64,000 bases of DNA from an uncultured Bacteroidales bacterium (GCA_903887775.1 CAISRB010000007.1:1-64000); one strand, 5' to 3'; counted from the first letter of the stretch, positions 25,461 through 34,835 are shown. The notes: a model not told the origin generated them from the sequence alone. Numbers and translations: made by a program.

Positions 25461-26723
25461 GTGAATATGCAACTTAACAACACCTCCCACTCCGAACCCA
25501 ATTCAACCCATATTCCGGTTCATCCGTCAATATTCACATTGCTTATTCTGCCATTTGGCATCATAACCGGATATATTTCAGTTACCCTTGCTTTCCTTTT
25601 TACCAGGGAAGGAATTTCTGTCGAAAAGGTTGCTGCTTTGATCGCTGCAGGTGTTCTGCCCCATATTTTTAAATTTGTCTGGGCACCCCTTGTCGATTCC
25701 TTCCTCTCATTAAAAAAATGGTATCTAATTGCCAATGGAATAAGCGCTTTAGGGATTCTGGCCACAGGAATTCTTCCTATTAAAGATTCGAGTTTACCCC
25801 TGATGACTTTCATTGTTATCTTTTCCAATTTCATGATCACTTTTTTAGGTATGGCCAATGATGGTCTGATGGCGCATGATGTCCCGGAAAAATTAAAAGG
25901 GCGTGCCGCTGGTTATTCACAAGCAGGATGCCTGGGAGGAATCGGATTAGGTGGAGGCGCAGGACTATGGCTGGCACAGCGGTTGCCGGAGGAATGGATG
26001 GTGGCAGCAATACTTGCCATAACCTGCTTATTATGCTGCTTCGGACTTTTCTTTTTGAAAGAGCCAAAGTCAACTATTCGTGACCATCGCATGATGAAAA
26101 CCTTCAGGAATCTTGTTGAAGATGTCTATATCACCTTGAAAACAAAGATGGGAATCCTGGCTATGATCCTCTGCTTTTTAACGCTGGGTACCGGGGCTGC
26201 CTCCAATCTTTGGTCTGCTGTGGCAAAAGACTGGAATGCTGGCGCTGATACTGTTGCTTTGGCAACAGGCGTTATGGCAGGTTTGCTTTCTGCTGCAGGT
26301 TGCCTTTTGGGCGGGTGGATCTGCGACCGTATAAAACGACAGTCAGCCTATCTATTATTCGGATTGCTTGGAGCATTATGTGCATTAGGGATGGCCTATT
26401 CCCCCAAAACTGAACTTATGTATATTATCTGGACTTCTCTGTATGCTGTCATCATGGGATTATCTTATGCCGGCTATAATGCTTTTGTATTAGAAGCAAT
26501 TGGCAAAGGTGCTGCCGTTACCAAATACAATATTTATGCAGCACTGTCGAACGCTCCGATATACCTGATGATTTACATCGAAGGATGGGCCCACACCCGA
26601 TGGGGGTCGAAAGGAATGCTAAATACCGAAGCAGTGTTTGCAGTTCTGGCAATTATTTTATTTCTCTTTCTGCAAATTTTAATGAAAGAAAGAAAATTAG
26701 ATAAAGAGAATCGAATTTTATAA
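25461..26723 (+). CDS. MFS transporter, AmpG-like
   Basis: The protein of about 420 residues has 12 predicted membrane helices. The N-terminal half carries the loop AFLFTREGISVEKVAALIAAGVLPHIFKFVWAPLVDSF and the middle loop ANDGLMAHDVPEKLKGRAAGYSQAGCLGGIGLGGGAGLWLA, both typical of AmpG-like and related sugar/muropeptide MFS permeases. The substrate could be a muropeptide or another small molecule; this is uncertain. The frame starts with GTG at 25461 (AAGGGG ten bases before) or ATG at 25467. A strong terminator follows 100 bases after the stop. Confidence 0.75.
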   Translation: MNMQLNNTSHSEPNSTHIPVHPSIFTLLILPFGIITGYISVTLAFLFTREGISVEKVAALIAAGVLPHIFKFVWAPLVDSFLSLKKWYLIANGISALGILATGILPIKDSSLPLMTFIVIFSNFMITFLGMANDGLMAHDVPEKLKGRAAGYSQAGCLGGIGLGGGAGLWLAQRLPEEWMVAAILAITCLLCCFGLFFLKEPKSTIRDHRMMKTFRNLVEDVYITLKTKMGILAMILCFLTLGTGAASNLWSAVAKDWNAGADTVALATGVMAGLLSAAGCLLGGWICDRIKRQSAYLLFGLLGALCALGMAYSPKTELMYIIWTSLYAVIMGLSYAGYNAFVLEAIGKGAAVTKYNIYAALSNAPIYLMIYIEGWAHTRWGSKGMLNTEAVFAVLAIILFLFLQILMKERKLDKENRIL

Positions 26724-26822
26724 ACACCTGACCGACAAGCACTTTCCATCGCTAGCTGGCAGGAGCTATTGTATTAAAAGCAATGATTTCTTGAAATAGT
26801 ATTAGATATTTGTTAGTTGCGC

Positions 26823-26876
26823 AATATTAAAGCCCTGTATTTGTGTTAAATACAGGGCTTTAATATTGTTTTTTTG
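26823..26876 (+). terminator. Strong rho-independent terminator after the AmpG-like gene
   Basis: A perfect 20-bp stem (26823-26842 with 26848-26867) closes a 5-base loop, and G plus seven Ts follow. It stands 100 bases after the transporter stop and just before the 3' end of the convergent tRNA gene. Confidence 0.85.
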
Positions 26877-26950
26877 CTCCCCCTGCTGGACTTGAACCAG
26901 CGACCCTCTGATTAACAGTCAGATGCTCTGACCAACTGAGCTAAGGAGGA
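26877..26950 (-). tRNA. tRNA-Asn(GTT)
   Basis: Read on the minus strand, the 74-base gene forms a cloverleaf: acceptor TCCTCCT/AGGGGGA, D-loop with AGCTCAGTTGGTCAGAGC, anticodon stem TCTGA/TCAGA with loop CTGTTAA (anticodon GTT, Asn), and T-loop GGTTCAAGTCC. The discriminator base is G and CCA is not encoded. A consensus promoter lies immediately upstream. Confidence 0.97.
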
Positions 26951-26961
26951 ATTCAGGGGCG

Positions 26962-26992
26962 CAAAATTACAAAAAATCGGGCAATTTCCAAG
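26962..26992 (-). promoter_or_regulatory. Promoter of tRNA-Asn
   Basis: On the minus strand CTTG, exactly 19 bases, then TAATTTTG fits the Bacteroidota TTTG-N19-TAnnTTTG consensus in spacing and at all but one defined position. It ends 11 bases before the mature tRNA 5' end. Confidence 0.75.
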
Positions 26993-27160
26993 TCTTACAA
27001 AAAAAAAGCGTAAACACTTGACGGTTAATTAATGCCTTTCACCGGTCAAACCGTCAATCTTGTATAAAAACAGGATTTTATCCTCATTTTAATGTAACCC
27101 TGACCTGAAAAATGAGTCTTATATCTGCTGTCCCCGAAATGGGAACTTAATCGCTTACCA

Positions 27161-27838
27161 ATGGTAGATATCAGTAATATTCATAAAACCTACATCACTG
27201 GAAATAATAAACTGCATGTTCTGAAGGGCATTGACCTTAAAGTCGATGCCGGCGAGATGATCTCGGTGATGGGCGCTTCAGGATCAGGGAAATCAACTCT
27301 CCTGAATATCCTCGGGATCCTTGATAACCACGACCACGGGGAATACATACTGAACGGGGTCAGGATCGAGAACCTGAACGAACGTAAAGCCGCGATGCTC
27401 AGGAATAAGTTTTTAGGGTTTGTGTTTCAGTCGTTCAACCTGGTTTCTTTTAAGAATGCCATGGAAAATGTAGCGTTACCTCTTTATTATCAGAATGTTA
27501 AACGTAAAAAGAGAAATGCGATAGCCATGGAATTTCTTGACAGGATGGGCCTGAAGGATTGGGCCCATCATTTGCCAAATGAACTTTCAGGCGGACAGAA
27601 ACAGAGGGTGGCTATCGCCCGGGCCCTGATCGCCAAACCTAAGGTAATCCTTGCCGACGAGCCCACAGGGGCCCTGGATTCCGTGACATCCCAGGAGGTC
27701 ATGGATATACTTACCGACATCAATAAGAATGAAAATATTACGATGCTTATTGTTACTCATGAACATGATATTGCAAAAAGGACACAGAAGACTATCAGGA
27801 TCACGGATGGCATGATCACGGAAATCATTAAGAATTAA
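27161..27838 (+). CDS. ABC transporter ATP-binding protein, MacB/LolD type
   Basis: Walker A is GASGSGKST (residues about 36-44), the signature is [16 protein letters not shown], and Walker B with its glutamate is [12 protein letters not shown]. The length (225 residues) and the [12 protein letters not shown]-loop stretch are those of MacB/LolD-type mechanotransmitter ATPases. It opens an operon: the first permease starts two bases after its stop, then a second permease and an HlyD-like adaptor follow. The set should export something across the envelope in a tripartite pump; no outer-membrane TolC-like gene is visible. Confidence 0.95.
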   Translation: MVDISNIHKTYITGNNKLHVLKGIDLKVDAGEMISVMGASGSGKSTLLNILGILDNHDHGEYILNGVRIENLNERKAAMLRNKFLGFVFQSFNLVSFKNAMENVALPLYYQNVKRKKRNAIAMEFLDRMGLKDWAHHLPNELSGGQKQRVAIARALIAKPKVILADEPTGALDSVTSQEVMDILTDINKNENITMLIVTHEHDIAKRTQKTIRITDGMITEIIKN

Positions 27839-27840
27839 CC

Positions 27841-29079
27841 ATGTTCTCTCTCGACCGCTGGCAGGAAATTTACAGTACCATCAGGAAGAATAAATTAAGG
27901 ACCTTCCTCACGGGATTTGCCGTGGCCTGGGGTATTTTCATGCTCATCATCCTGCTGGGATCCGGGAACGGCTTGGAAAATGGGGTGAAGGAAGAATTCA
28001 AAGGCGGCGCATTAAACGGGATATGGATCAGCAGCGGGGTAACCAGCGTTCAGTACAAAGGACTGAAGACCGGAAGGGAGATCAAGTTCACCGACCAGGA
28101 TTATAAGCTGATCAAAACATCCATCAAAGGATATGACCGCATCTCAGCCAGGCTTTACATGGGAAACGTCCTGGTTTCGAACAAGAACGAATACGGTACT
28201 TTCTTCGTCTCTCCCAGTCATCCCGATTACGGCTATATTAAGGAGGTACAGGTTCTGCAAGGCAGGTTCCTGAACCAGATCGACATCAGGGAGTGCAGGA
28301 AAGTGGCAGCCATCGGTGAAAAAGTCAAATCCCAGCTGTTCAAGGGAAGAGATACTGTTGCATTGGAAAAATACATCAACATCAAAGGTGTGCCGTTCAA
28401 GGTCATCGGCATCTTCCGTGACTTCGGAAGGGGAGACGACGAACAGAAAAGGATCTACATCCCGATCACCACTGCGCAGAAAGTATTTTATACCAGTAAT
28501 GTCATCAACCAGATATCCTTCACAACCGGCCAGGCAAGTCCTGAAGAAGCCGACGCGATGCTTAAAAAAGCAAAAATGACCCTCGCCAGGTCACATACAT
28601 TCTCCCCCGATGACCCCAGGGCCATCGATATTATGAATAAAAGCGAGGATGTGCGCAGGTTTAACGCCCTTTTTACCGGCATCAGGCTGTTTATCTGGAT
28701 CATCGGCATCGGAACGATCATCGCGGGGATTGTCGGAGTGAGCAATATTATGATGATATCTGTAAAGGAAAGGACTAAAGAAATCGGGATCAGGAAGGCG
28801 CTGGGTGCAACCCCCGGTTCCGTCATTGGCCTGATCATGCAGGAAGCCATTCTGATCACGGGATTTGCCGGGTATATCGGGTTGGTCCTCGGGGTGGGTC
28901 TGCTGGAGCTGATCTCCAGGAACATTCCGCCTTCTGACTTTTTCAGGAACCCTGAAGCCAATCTTGCAATTGCCTTGGGAGCCACGGTATTACTGATCAT
29001 TGCCGGGGCGTTTGCAGGCTTCTTCCCGGCAATCAAGGCAGCGGCGATAAGGCCGATAGAAGCACTGAGGGAGGAATAA
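27841..29079 (+). CDS. MacB-like ABC transporter permease (FtsX family), first copy
   Basis: The protein begins MFSLDRWQEIYSTIRKNKLRTFLTGFAVAWGIFMLIILLGSGNG, the MacB_PCD start with membrane helix 1, then a periplasmic domain, then three helices with the FtsX core (GVSNIMMISVKERTKEIGIRKALGATPGSVIGLIMQEAILIT). The length of 412 residues is standard. It starts two bases after the ATPase and is about 40% similar by eye to the second permease, so the two likely form a heterodimer. Confidence 0.93.
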   Translation: MFSLDRWQEIYSTIRKNKLRTFLTGFAVAWGIFMLIILLGSGNGLENGVKEEFKGGALNGIWISSGVTSVQYKGLKTGREIKFTDQDYKLIKTSIKGYDRISARLYMGNVLVSNKNEYGTFFVSPSHPDYGYIKEVQVLQGRFLNQIDIRECRKVAAIGEKVKSQLFKGRDTVALEKYINIKGVPFKVIGIFRDFGRGDDEQKRIYIPITTAQKVFYTSNVINQISFTTGQASPEEADAMLKKAKMTLARSHTFSPDDPRAIDIMNKSEDVRRFNALFTGIRLFIWIIGIGTIIAGIVGVSNIMMISVKERTKEIGIRKALGATPGSVIGLIMQEAILITGFAGYIGLVLGVGLLELISRNIPPSDFFRNPEANLAIALGATVLLIIAGAFAGFFPAIKAAAIRPIEALREE

Positions 29080-29135
29080 AAGCGTTCGGCGCAGCCGAAA
29101 TGAGCACACAATAGAAATGAATAATTGGTGCGAAT

Positions 29136-29170
29136 AAAAGCGAAAAGTGAAAAGCGAAAAAAGAAAAGAT
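29136..29170 (+). repeat. GCGAAA-family repeat, purine half only
   Basis: AAAAGCGAAAAGTGAAAAG continues as CGAAAAAAGAAAAG and stops one base before the start codon of the second permease. It is the purine arm of the family without its pyrimidine arm. Confidence 0.7.
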
Positions 29171-29171
29171 A

Positions 29172-30434
29172 ATGTTTGACCTCGACCGTTGGCAGGAAAT
29201 TTATCACGTACTGAGCAAGAACAAGCTCAGGACTTTTCTTACCGCTTTTGGCGTGTTCTGGGGCATTTTCATGCTCGTGATCATGATGGGTTCGGGCGAT
29301 GGCCTGAAGAACGGAATATCCCAGAACTTCGGTGACATGGCTACCAACAGCGTATTCATCTGGGCACAACAGACTTCAGTTCCTTACAAAGGATTTACGA
29401 GGGGAAGGCGATTTGATTATGAGAATGCGGATGTAAGAGCGCTGGATGAAGCGATCCCCGAAATAAAATACCTGGCTCCGCGTACCAACGTGGGCGGGTT
29501 TAACGGCGCCAGCAACGTGATCCGCGGACTGAAATCAGGAAGCTTCCAGATATTCGGTGATTATCCTGTGTTCGACAGCATCGACCCGGTCAACCTTCTG
29601 CAAGGCAGGTTTATCAATGAACTCGACCTTAAGGAAAAACGGAAGATCGTCGTCATTGGCCTAAGGGTTAAAGAACTTCTGTTTGAAAAAGACGAGAACC
29701 CGGTCAACCAGTATATCCAGATCAACGGGGTGTATTTCAAGGTGGTGGGCCTGTTCAAATCAAAACGCACGGGGGAGGCGGCCAGTTTTGATAACCAGCG
29801 GATCCATATGCCTTTTACAACTTGCCAGAAAACATATAACATGGGAGATGCCATCGGCTTTTTCAATATCACATCTAAAGACGGCATCCAGGTTGCAATA
29901 GTGGAAGAAAAAGCCATCAAGGTATTAAAGAAAAGACATGCAATTTCGCCAACTGACGATGCAGCTATAGGTCATTTCAACCTCGAAGTAGAATACAAAA
30001 AAATGGTAGGCCTGTTCTTAGGGATCAGAATACTGGTATGGATCGTAGGTATCGGGACACTCCTGGCAGGCGTGATCGGGGTAAGCAATATTATGCTGGT
30101 GGTAGTCAAGGAAAGGACGAAAGAGATCGGCATACAACGAGCCCTTGGCGCCACACCCCGCATTGTCATCAGCCAGATCATCACCGAATCAGTTGTGCTT
30201 ACAACCTTTTCGGGTTACTTCGGACTGACCTTGGGTGTGGGCCTCCTGGAGCTGATCAATTACCTGCTTGACAAATCAGGAGCCAATACGGAAATGTTCC
30301 TGCATCCCGGAATTAACTTTAATGTAGCAATAACTTCCCTTGCAATCCTCGTGGTTGCCGGGGCGTTTGCAGGCATGGTGCCGGCACGTAAAGCGGTGTC
30401 GGTGAAACCTATAGATGCATTACGATATGAATAA
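29172..30434 (+). CDS. MacB-like ABC transporter permease (FtsX family), second copy
   Basis: It opens MFDLDRWQEIYHVLSKNKLRTFLTAFGVFWGIFMLVIMMGSGDG and ends with the FtsX core (GVSNIMLVVVKERTKEIGIQRALGATPRIVISQIITESVVLT). Length is 420 residues. It is separated from the first permease by 92 bases that carry a GCGAAA-type purine tract, and it is followed by the large satellite and the adaptor gene. With the upstream ATPase and permease it forms one export operon. Confidence 0.93.
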   Translation: MFDLDRWQEIYHVLSKNKLRTFLTAFGVFWGIFMLVIMMGSGDGLKNGISQNFGDMATNSVFIWAQQTSVPYKGFTRGRRFDYENADVRALDEAIPEIKYLAPRTNVGGFNGASNVIRGLKSGSFQIFGDYPVFDSIDPVNLLQGRFINELDLKEKRKIVVIGLRVKELLFEKDENPVNQYIQINGVYFKVVGLFKSKRTGEAASFDNQRIHMPFTTCQKTYNMGDAIGFFNITSKDGIQVAIVEEKAIKVLKKRHAISPTDDAAIGHFNLEVEYKKMVGLFLGIRILVWIVGIGTLLAGVIGVSNIMLVVVKERTKEIGIQRALGATPRIVISQIITESVVLTTFSGYFGLTLGVGLLELINYLLDKSGANTEMFLHPGINFNVAITSLAILVVAGAFAGMVPARKAVSVKPIDALRYE

Positions 30435-30806
30435 ACAAAAAGCAAAATGGCAAAAAGCGAAAAGCGAAATTCAGTTCTTATTTCGCCTTTCGCCTTTCGC
30501 TTCTCGCTTCAGGCTTTTAACTTTTCGTCTTTCGCCTTTCGCTTCTCGCTTCAGGCTTTTAACTTTTCGTCTTTCGCCTTTCGCTTCTCGCTTCAGGCTT
30601 TTAACTTTTCGCCTTTCGCCTTTCGCCTTTCGCCTTTCGCTTCTCGCTTTTAACTTTTCGCCTTTCGCCTTTCGCCTTTCGCCTTTCGCCTTTCGCTTCT
30701 CGCTTCAGGCTTTTAACTTTTCGTCTTTCGCCTTTCGCCTTTCGCCTTTCGCCTTTCGCTTCTCGCTTTTAACTTTTCGCCTTTCGCCTTTCGCTTCTCG
30801 CTTTTA
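30433..30806 (+). repeat. Nested GCGAAA/TTTCGC satellite between the second permease and the adaptor
   Basis: A short purine arm (AAAAAGCGAAAAGCGAAATT) is followed by about 330 bases of pyrimidine-rich DNA. The hexamer TTTCGC/CTTTCG is repeated within a longer unit of roughly 42 bases that ends TTCTCGCTT(CAGGC)TTTTAACTTTTCG(T/C)C. Seven such units are visible, with varying numbers of the hexamer. Open frames that cross it are low-complexity and not genes. It sits in the transcribed gap between two genes of one operon. Confidence 0.85.
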
Positions 30807-30836
30807 TAATGTGCAATTATTAAATACTGTTGAAAA

Positions 30837-31934
30837 ATGAAAAAGATACTCCGAATCTCACTACTGGTAATCATTCTCGCCCTCTTTGTGGCCACTATTT
30901 TTTACCTCTATAACAAATCGAAAGAAAAACCCGTGGTTTTCAAGACCGATAAGGCGTTTATGACCAATATTGTGAAAAAGACAGTAGCTACGGGATCGGT
31001 CATCCCCCGTAAGGAGATCGAAATAAAACCACAGGTCTCGGGCATCGTCGAAGAGATCTACGTGGAAGCAGGGAAGAAGGTCACTTCAGGCGACATCATC
31101 GCGAAAGTCCGCATCATCCCCGACCTGGTCAACCTTAATAATGCTGAAGCCAGGCTTGAAAGGGCGAAGATCGCCCAGGACGATGCGAAGATGAATTACG
31201 ACCGCAAGCAAAAGCTTTTTCAGCAGGGAGTCATTGCAGAGGCTGAGAACCAGCAAACCGACATTGCCTATAAAAATGCGAAGCAGGAAGTTGATGCAGC
31301 CGAAGCCAACCTCGAGCTCATTCGTGAAGGCGTGAACAAAAAATCAGGGAAGACCACCAATACGCTCATCCGTTCAACCATAAGCGGTATGGTGCTGGAT
31401 GTCCCGGTGAAAGTGGGCTCTTCGGTGATCGAGACCAACACTTTCAATGCAGGCACTACGATTGCTTCAGTTGCTGATGTGGGTGACATGATCTTCCAGG
31501 GAAAGCTTGACGAAACCGAAGTGGGTAAGATCAAACCCGGCATGAACCTCTCGCTGACCGTGGGGGCTATTGAAAATGACACCTTTTCGGCTATACTTAA
31601 ATACATCTCTCCGAAGGGCGTGCTTGAAAACGGCGCTGTGCAGTTCGAGATCAAGGCCGATGTGGTGCTTAAGAACAACCAATTCATCCGTTCAGGGTAT
31701 AGCGCGAATGCGGATATCGTGCTGCAAAAGGCTGAAAATGTGATGGCTATCAAGGAAAGCCTGTTACAGTTTGAGGGGGATTCGGCTTATGTGGAAATTG
31801 AAACCGGCCCCCAGAAATTCGAAAAGAAATTTGTTAAAACCGGGCTTTCCGACGGGATCAATATCCAGATCGTTTCAGGCCTTGGCATGAAAGACAATAT
31901 CAAGGTTCCCCAGTTAGCCGGAGCGAGCAAATAA
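30837..31934 (+). CDS. HlyD-family periplasmic adaptor (membrane fusion protein)
   Basis: One N-terminal membrane anchor (residues about 5-24) precedes a biotinyl-lipoyl-like half (IEIKPQVSGIVEEIYVEAGKKVTSGDIIAKV), a helical hairpin (LERAKIAQDDAKMNYDRKQKLFQQGVIAEAENQQTDIAYKNAKQEVDAAEANLE), the returning lipoyl half (LIRSTISGMVLDVPVKVGSSVIETN) and beta-barrel domains. Length 365 residues. It is the adaptor for the upstream MacB-like ATPase and permeases. A hairpin with a T-run follows 16 bases after the stop. Confidence 0.9.
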   Translation: MKKILRISLLVIILALFVATIFYLYNKSKEKPVVFKTDKAFMTNIVKKTVATGSVIPRKEIEIKPQVSGIVEEIYVEAGKKVTSGDIIAKVRIIPDLVNLNNAEARLERAKIAQDDAKMNYDRKQKLFQQGVIAEAENQQTDIAYKNAKQEVDAAEANLELIREGVNKKSGKTTNTLIRSTISGMVLDVPVKVGSSVIETNTFNAGTTIASVADVGDMIFQGKLDETEVGKIKPGMNLSLTVGAIENDTFSAILKYISPKGVLENGAVQFEIKADVVLKNNQFIRSGYSANADIVLQKAENVMAIKESLLQFEGDSAYVEIETGPQKFEKKFVKTGLSDGINIQIVSGLGMKDNIKVPQLAGASK

Positions 31935-31950
31935 AAAATCTTTCCAAAAA

Positions 31951-31986
31951 AAATACCTGGCAGAACGAACTTCCGGGTATTTTTTT
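31951..31986 (+). terminator. Rho-independent terminator of the ABC/HlyD export operon
   Basis: A 10-bp stem (AAATACCTGG/CCGGGTATTT, with one G-T pair) with a 12-base loop is followed by TTTT, 16 bases after the adaptor stop. Confidence 0.7.
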
Positions 31987-32049
31987 GCTATTTACAGGAT
32001 TATAATCAAAAAATATCATAATATATTATGAATACAATCCGAAATGTAT

Positions 32050-32057
32050 TATATTTG
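32050..32057 (+). promoter_or_regulatory. Candidate -7 element for the AAA ATPase gene
   Basis: TATATTTG lies 14 bases before the ATG at 32072. The -33 box is only partly matched (TATG). Confidence 0.4.
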
Positions 32058-32071
32058 ATAAAAAATTAAGT

Positions 32072-33196
32072 ATGATTCGGCGTCAGATATTTCAATCAAT
32101 TAAAGATAATTTATTCAGGCAGAAGGCGATCATTATATACGGCCCCCGGCAGTCTGGAAAGACTACTCTGATCGAAATGCTCAGAAAATCAGTGGAATCA
32201 AAAATATTATTGCTTGATGGGGACGAGCCGGATACAAGGCATAAGTTGACAAATGTGACATCGAGCCAGTTAAAAACACTCTTTTCCGGCTATGAGATTG
32301 TGATGATTGACGAAGCACAACGTATTGAAAATATTGGAATTACGATTAAGCTGATCATTGACAAAATAAAAAACGTTCAGCTGATAGCTACCGGCTCATC
32401 TTCATTTGAACTTGCCAATAAAATAATGGAGCCTCTGACCGGCAGGAAACTGGAGTTTTATCTTTACCCTGTTTCAGTTTCGGAGATGGTTCTGTACCAT
32501 GGGGAGGAGGAGGAAAAACGGCAACTTGAAAACCGTTTGCTGTATGGCATGTATCCAGAAGTAGTGACTAAGCCTGAGAATGTACTTCAAACCCTGAAAA
32601 GTATAACCAGCAGTTATCTTTACAAAGACATTCTTACCTTCAGGGATTTACGCAGACCGGAAATGCTCAATCAGTTGCTTGAGGCGCTGGCTTTACAACT
32701 TGGATCTGAAGTTTCATTTCATGAACTTGCGCAGATCGTAAGGGCTGATCCGGTTACGATTGAACGATATATTTATATGCTTGAGCAGGCTTTTGTAATT
32801 TTCAGGTTACGGGCTTTAAGCCGGAATGTGAGGAATGAACTGAAAAAAAGAAGGAAGATTTATTTTATAGATAACGGAGTCAGGAATGCCCTGATAGCTA
32901 ATTTCTCTACGATGAATCTCAGAACAGATAAAGGCGCATTATGGGAAAATTTCATGGTAAGTGAACGCTTCAAACTATTGAAATACAGGAACATGTTTGT
33001 CAATCCCTGGTTCTGGCGAACAACGCAACAGCAGGAAATCGATTATGTTGAGGAGAAAGACGGAAGGTTCAGTGCTTTTGAATTCAAATGGAGTCCCCGG
33101 AAGCTGGCACGTATCCCGAAAACCTTTCGCATGGCCTATCCTGACTATAGCTTTGAAACTGTTAGTCCGGAGAATTATTTGCAATTCCTTAAATAA
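32072..33196 (+). CDS. AAA ATPase with C-terminal DUF4143 domain
   Basis: An AAA_14 domain opens with Walker A IIYGPRQSGKTTLIE and has Walker B IVMIDEAQRI and a sensor stretch LIATGSSSFEL. The C-terminal part (LYGMYPEVV, YIYMLEQAFVIFRLRALSRN, KIYFIDNGVRNALI, and QQEIDYVEEKDGRFSAFEFKW) is the DUF4143 nuclease-like domain, whose core resembles PD-(D/E)xK folds. At 374 residues the length is normal. These proteins are widespread as solitary genes and are often on mobile or accessory DNA; the role is uncertain. It stands alone. Confidence 0.9.
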   Translation: MIRRQIFQSIKDNLFRQKAIIIYGPRQSGKTTLIEMLRKSVESKILLLDGDEPDTRHKLTNVTSSQLKTLFSGYEIVMIDEAQRIENIGITIKLIIDKIKNVQLIATGSSSFELANKIMEPLTGRKLEFYLYPVSVSEMVLYHGEEEEKRQLENRLLYGMYPEVVTKPENVLQTLKSITSSYLYKDILTFRDLRRPEMLNQLLEALALQLGSEVSFHELAQIVRADPVTIERYIYMLEQAFVIFRLRALSRNVRNELKKRRKIYFIDNGVRNALIANFSTMNLRTDKGALWENFMVSERFKLLKYRNMFVNPWFWRTTQQQEIDYVEEKDGRFSAFEFKWSPRKLARIPKTFRMAYPDYSFETVSPENYLQFLK

Positions 33197-33217
33197 AATA
33201 CACCGCCAAAACAGGCC

Positions 33218-34186
33218 TCAGAACCTCTGCACAAATCCATGGCAGTATGGCTCACTGCCCTTGTGATTATAATAATCCTGGTGGTAGTCCTCGGCTTTCC
33301 AGAATTTACCTGCAGGCTTTACTTCAGTCACCACATTATACCCTTTCTTTTTAAGTATCGAGATGAGCTTTTCGGTGATGTCCTTCTGATTTTGGTTCCT
33401 GTAAAACACCGCTGAGCGGTATTGTTCACCCCTGTCAGGTCCCTGGTGGTTCCACTGGGTAGGGTCATGGATCTCGAAAAACAATTTTGCAACGTCTTCA
33501 TAAGTCGTTTTGGATGGATCAAACACCACTTCAATGGCTTCGTAATGTCCCGTGTTTCCTGCGCAAACCTGCTCATAGGTTGGGTTTTCGGTATGCCCGC
33601 CCGTATATCCAACGGTGGTACTGATCACTCCTTTGATCTTCATCATATAGTATTCGACACCCCAGAAACAGCCTCCAGCAAAAATCGCAGTATCTGTGGC
33701 AGATTGTTGTTTTACGGCAGTTTGTGATGTTGCCGGGATAAAATCCATAGAGATCGAATTCACGCAATGCCTGGTGTTTTTCGGCGTCAGTCCTTCGCCT
33801 TTGAATAAATGCCCGAGGTGGGCCCCGCATCTGGCGCAGAGGATTTCGGTACGGATGCCGTCGGCGTCGGTCTGTTTTTTTACAGCTCCCGGGATTTCAT
33901 CATCGAAACTTGGCCAGCCGCAACCTGCGTCGAACTTATCCTCCGAGCGGTACAAAGGAGCTCCGCAACGCTTGCAAACATATGTTCCTTTCCCTGTGAA
34001 GCTTTCATATTTTCCGCTATAAGGCCTCTCCGTCCCTTTGTTCACTATAACGTTCTCTTCTTCGGGTGTAAGTTTTTTGAATTCCATAGTTACTTCGTTT
34101 TGCTGTTCATCGCTTTTGTTCCCCTGGCTGCATCCGGTCAGGCAGAAAGACGATAAGATTATGATAAATAATAATATTCGAAGCAT
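33218..34186 (-). CDS. msrAB: Bifunctional methionine sulfoxide reductase MsrB-MsrA lipoprotein
   Basis: The signal LTGC places a lipid on Cys19. An MsrB domain follows, with zinc cysteines 71/74 and 117/120, CGWPSF and the catalytic Cys141 in RHCVNSISMDF. The MsrA domain begins with GGCFWGVEYY (catalytic Cys173) and ends near a Cys in EPYCHGF. Together they reduce both methionine sulfoxide diastereomers, here in the envelope because of the lipobox. MsrB before MsrA is the order of the fused envelope reductases of Bacteroidota. It is alone between a plus-strand ATPase gene and a minus-strand T9SS gene. Confidence 0.93.
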   Translation of the reverse strand: MLRILLFIIILSSFCLTGCSQGNKSDEQQNEVTMEFKKLTPEEENVIVNKGTERPYSGKYESFTGKGTYVCKRCGAPLYRSEDKFDAGCGWPSFDDEIPGAVKKQTDADGIRTEILCARCGAHLGHLFKGEGLTPKNTRHCVNSISMDFIPATSQTAVKQQSATDTAIFAGGCFWGVEYYMMKIKGVISTTVGYTGGHTENPTYEQVCAGNTGHYEAIEVVFDPSKTTYEDVAKLFFEIHDPTQWNHQGPDRGEQYRSAVFYRNQNQKDITEKLISILKKKGYNVVTEVKPAGKFWKAEDYHQDYYNHKGSEPYCHGFVQRF

Positions 34187-34292
34187 AAAAATAAAAGATT
34201 AAACCAATCCGCAATCCGCCAACATAATCAATTTTATTTTGAATCAGTCTAATTAAACGAGAATAAAAGAAGAATATTACATCCCGGCATAA

Positions 34293-34323
34293 AAAAACCG
34301 GCCCTGCAAAGGTACCGGTTTTT
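34293..34323 (-). terminator. Bidirectional-type terminator after the small T9SS protein
   Basis: A 9-bp stem (AAAAACCGG/CCGGTTTTT) is flanked by A and T runs on both sides, 30 bases beyond the minus-strand stop at 34353. Confidence 0.65.
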
Positions 34324-34352
34324 GTTTGTGGTTTTAATTGATTGATGGTCTG

Positions 34353-34835
34353 TTACAAAACAAAAATCTTTTCAACCTGTCTTACTGTTCCTGCAGTTAA
34401 CTTAACATAGGCTATTCCGCGTTTTACTTTGCCTTCAAGGTTGAAACAACGAACATTGGTGCCGCTTTCCCAGTATTCATTCATCAGGGTGGTAATTAGT
34501 TTGCCTTCACAGGTAAAGAGTTCTATCTTAACAATTCCTGAATATTCAAGGAAGGAGATCACATTCAGGTTCTTTTGAACGGGATTCGGCATTACCTTAA
34601 TCTGGTAACTGACGACCTGCTGGATGCCGGGCCTCCTGCAGCCAATGTCTTCGGGTATATATGGGATATCATTAAAGATCCCAAACCTCTTTACAGGAGC
34701 TTTATATATTGGCCTTGGCTTAACTACTTTCTTCACAACCCTTCTGCGACATGGACAATCGTCGATCAGAGCGTAACTTTCTACTGAAAAGGAGGTAAAC
34801 AGAAGGGCTATCATCAGAAATCTCAGTGTTTTCAT
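34353..34835 (-). CDS. Small secreted protein with T9SS type A sorting domain
   Basis: A signal peptide (residues 1-22) precedes a short Cys- and Arg-rich stretch (DDCPCRRRVVKKV), then a C-terminal sorting domain: IKVMPNPVQKNLNVISFLEYSGIVKIELFT to the end (RQVEKIFVL). There is almost no passenger between them, so the mature exported protein is mostly the linker plus the sorting domain. Its role is unknown; it may be a truncated relative of larger T9SS cargo. It has its own terminator. Confidence 0.72.
   Translation of the reverse strand: MKTLRFLMIALLFTSFSVESYALIDDCPCRRRVVKKVVKPRPIYKAPVKRFGIFNDIPYIPEDIGCRRPGIQQVVSYQIKVMPNPVQKNLNVISFLEYSGIVKIELFTCEGKLITTLMNEYWESGTNVRCFNLEGKVKRGIAYVKLTAGTVRQVEKIFVL

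Noticed and set aside
30433-30806. A CRISPR array in the 30.4 kb repeat
   Set aside because: The units are contiguous with no unique spacers and differ in hexamer number; there are no cas genes.
30415-30840. Long plus-strand open frames through the satellite, encoding FRLSPFASRF-like repeats
   Set aside because: The translation is low-complexity and reflects the hexamer and 42-base units; there is no start context and no domain.
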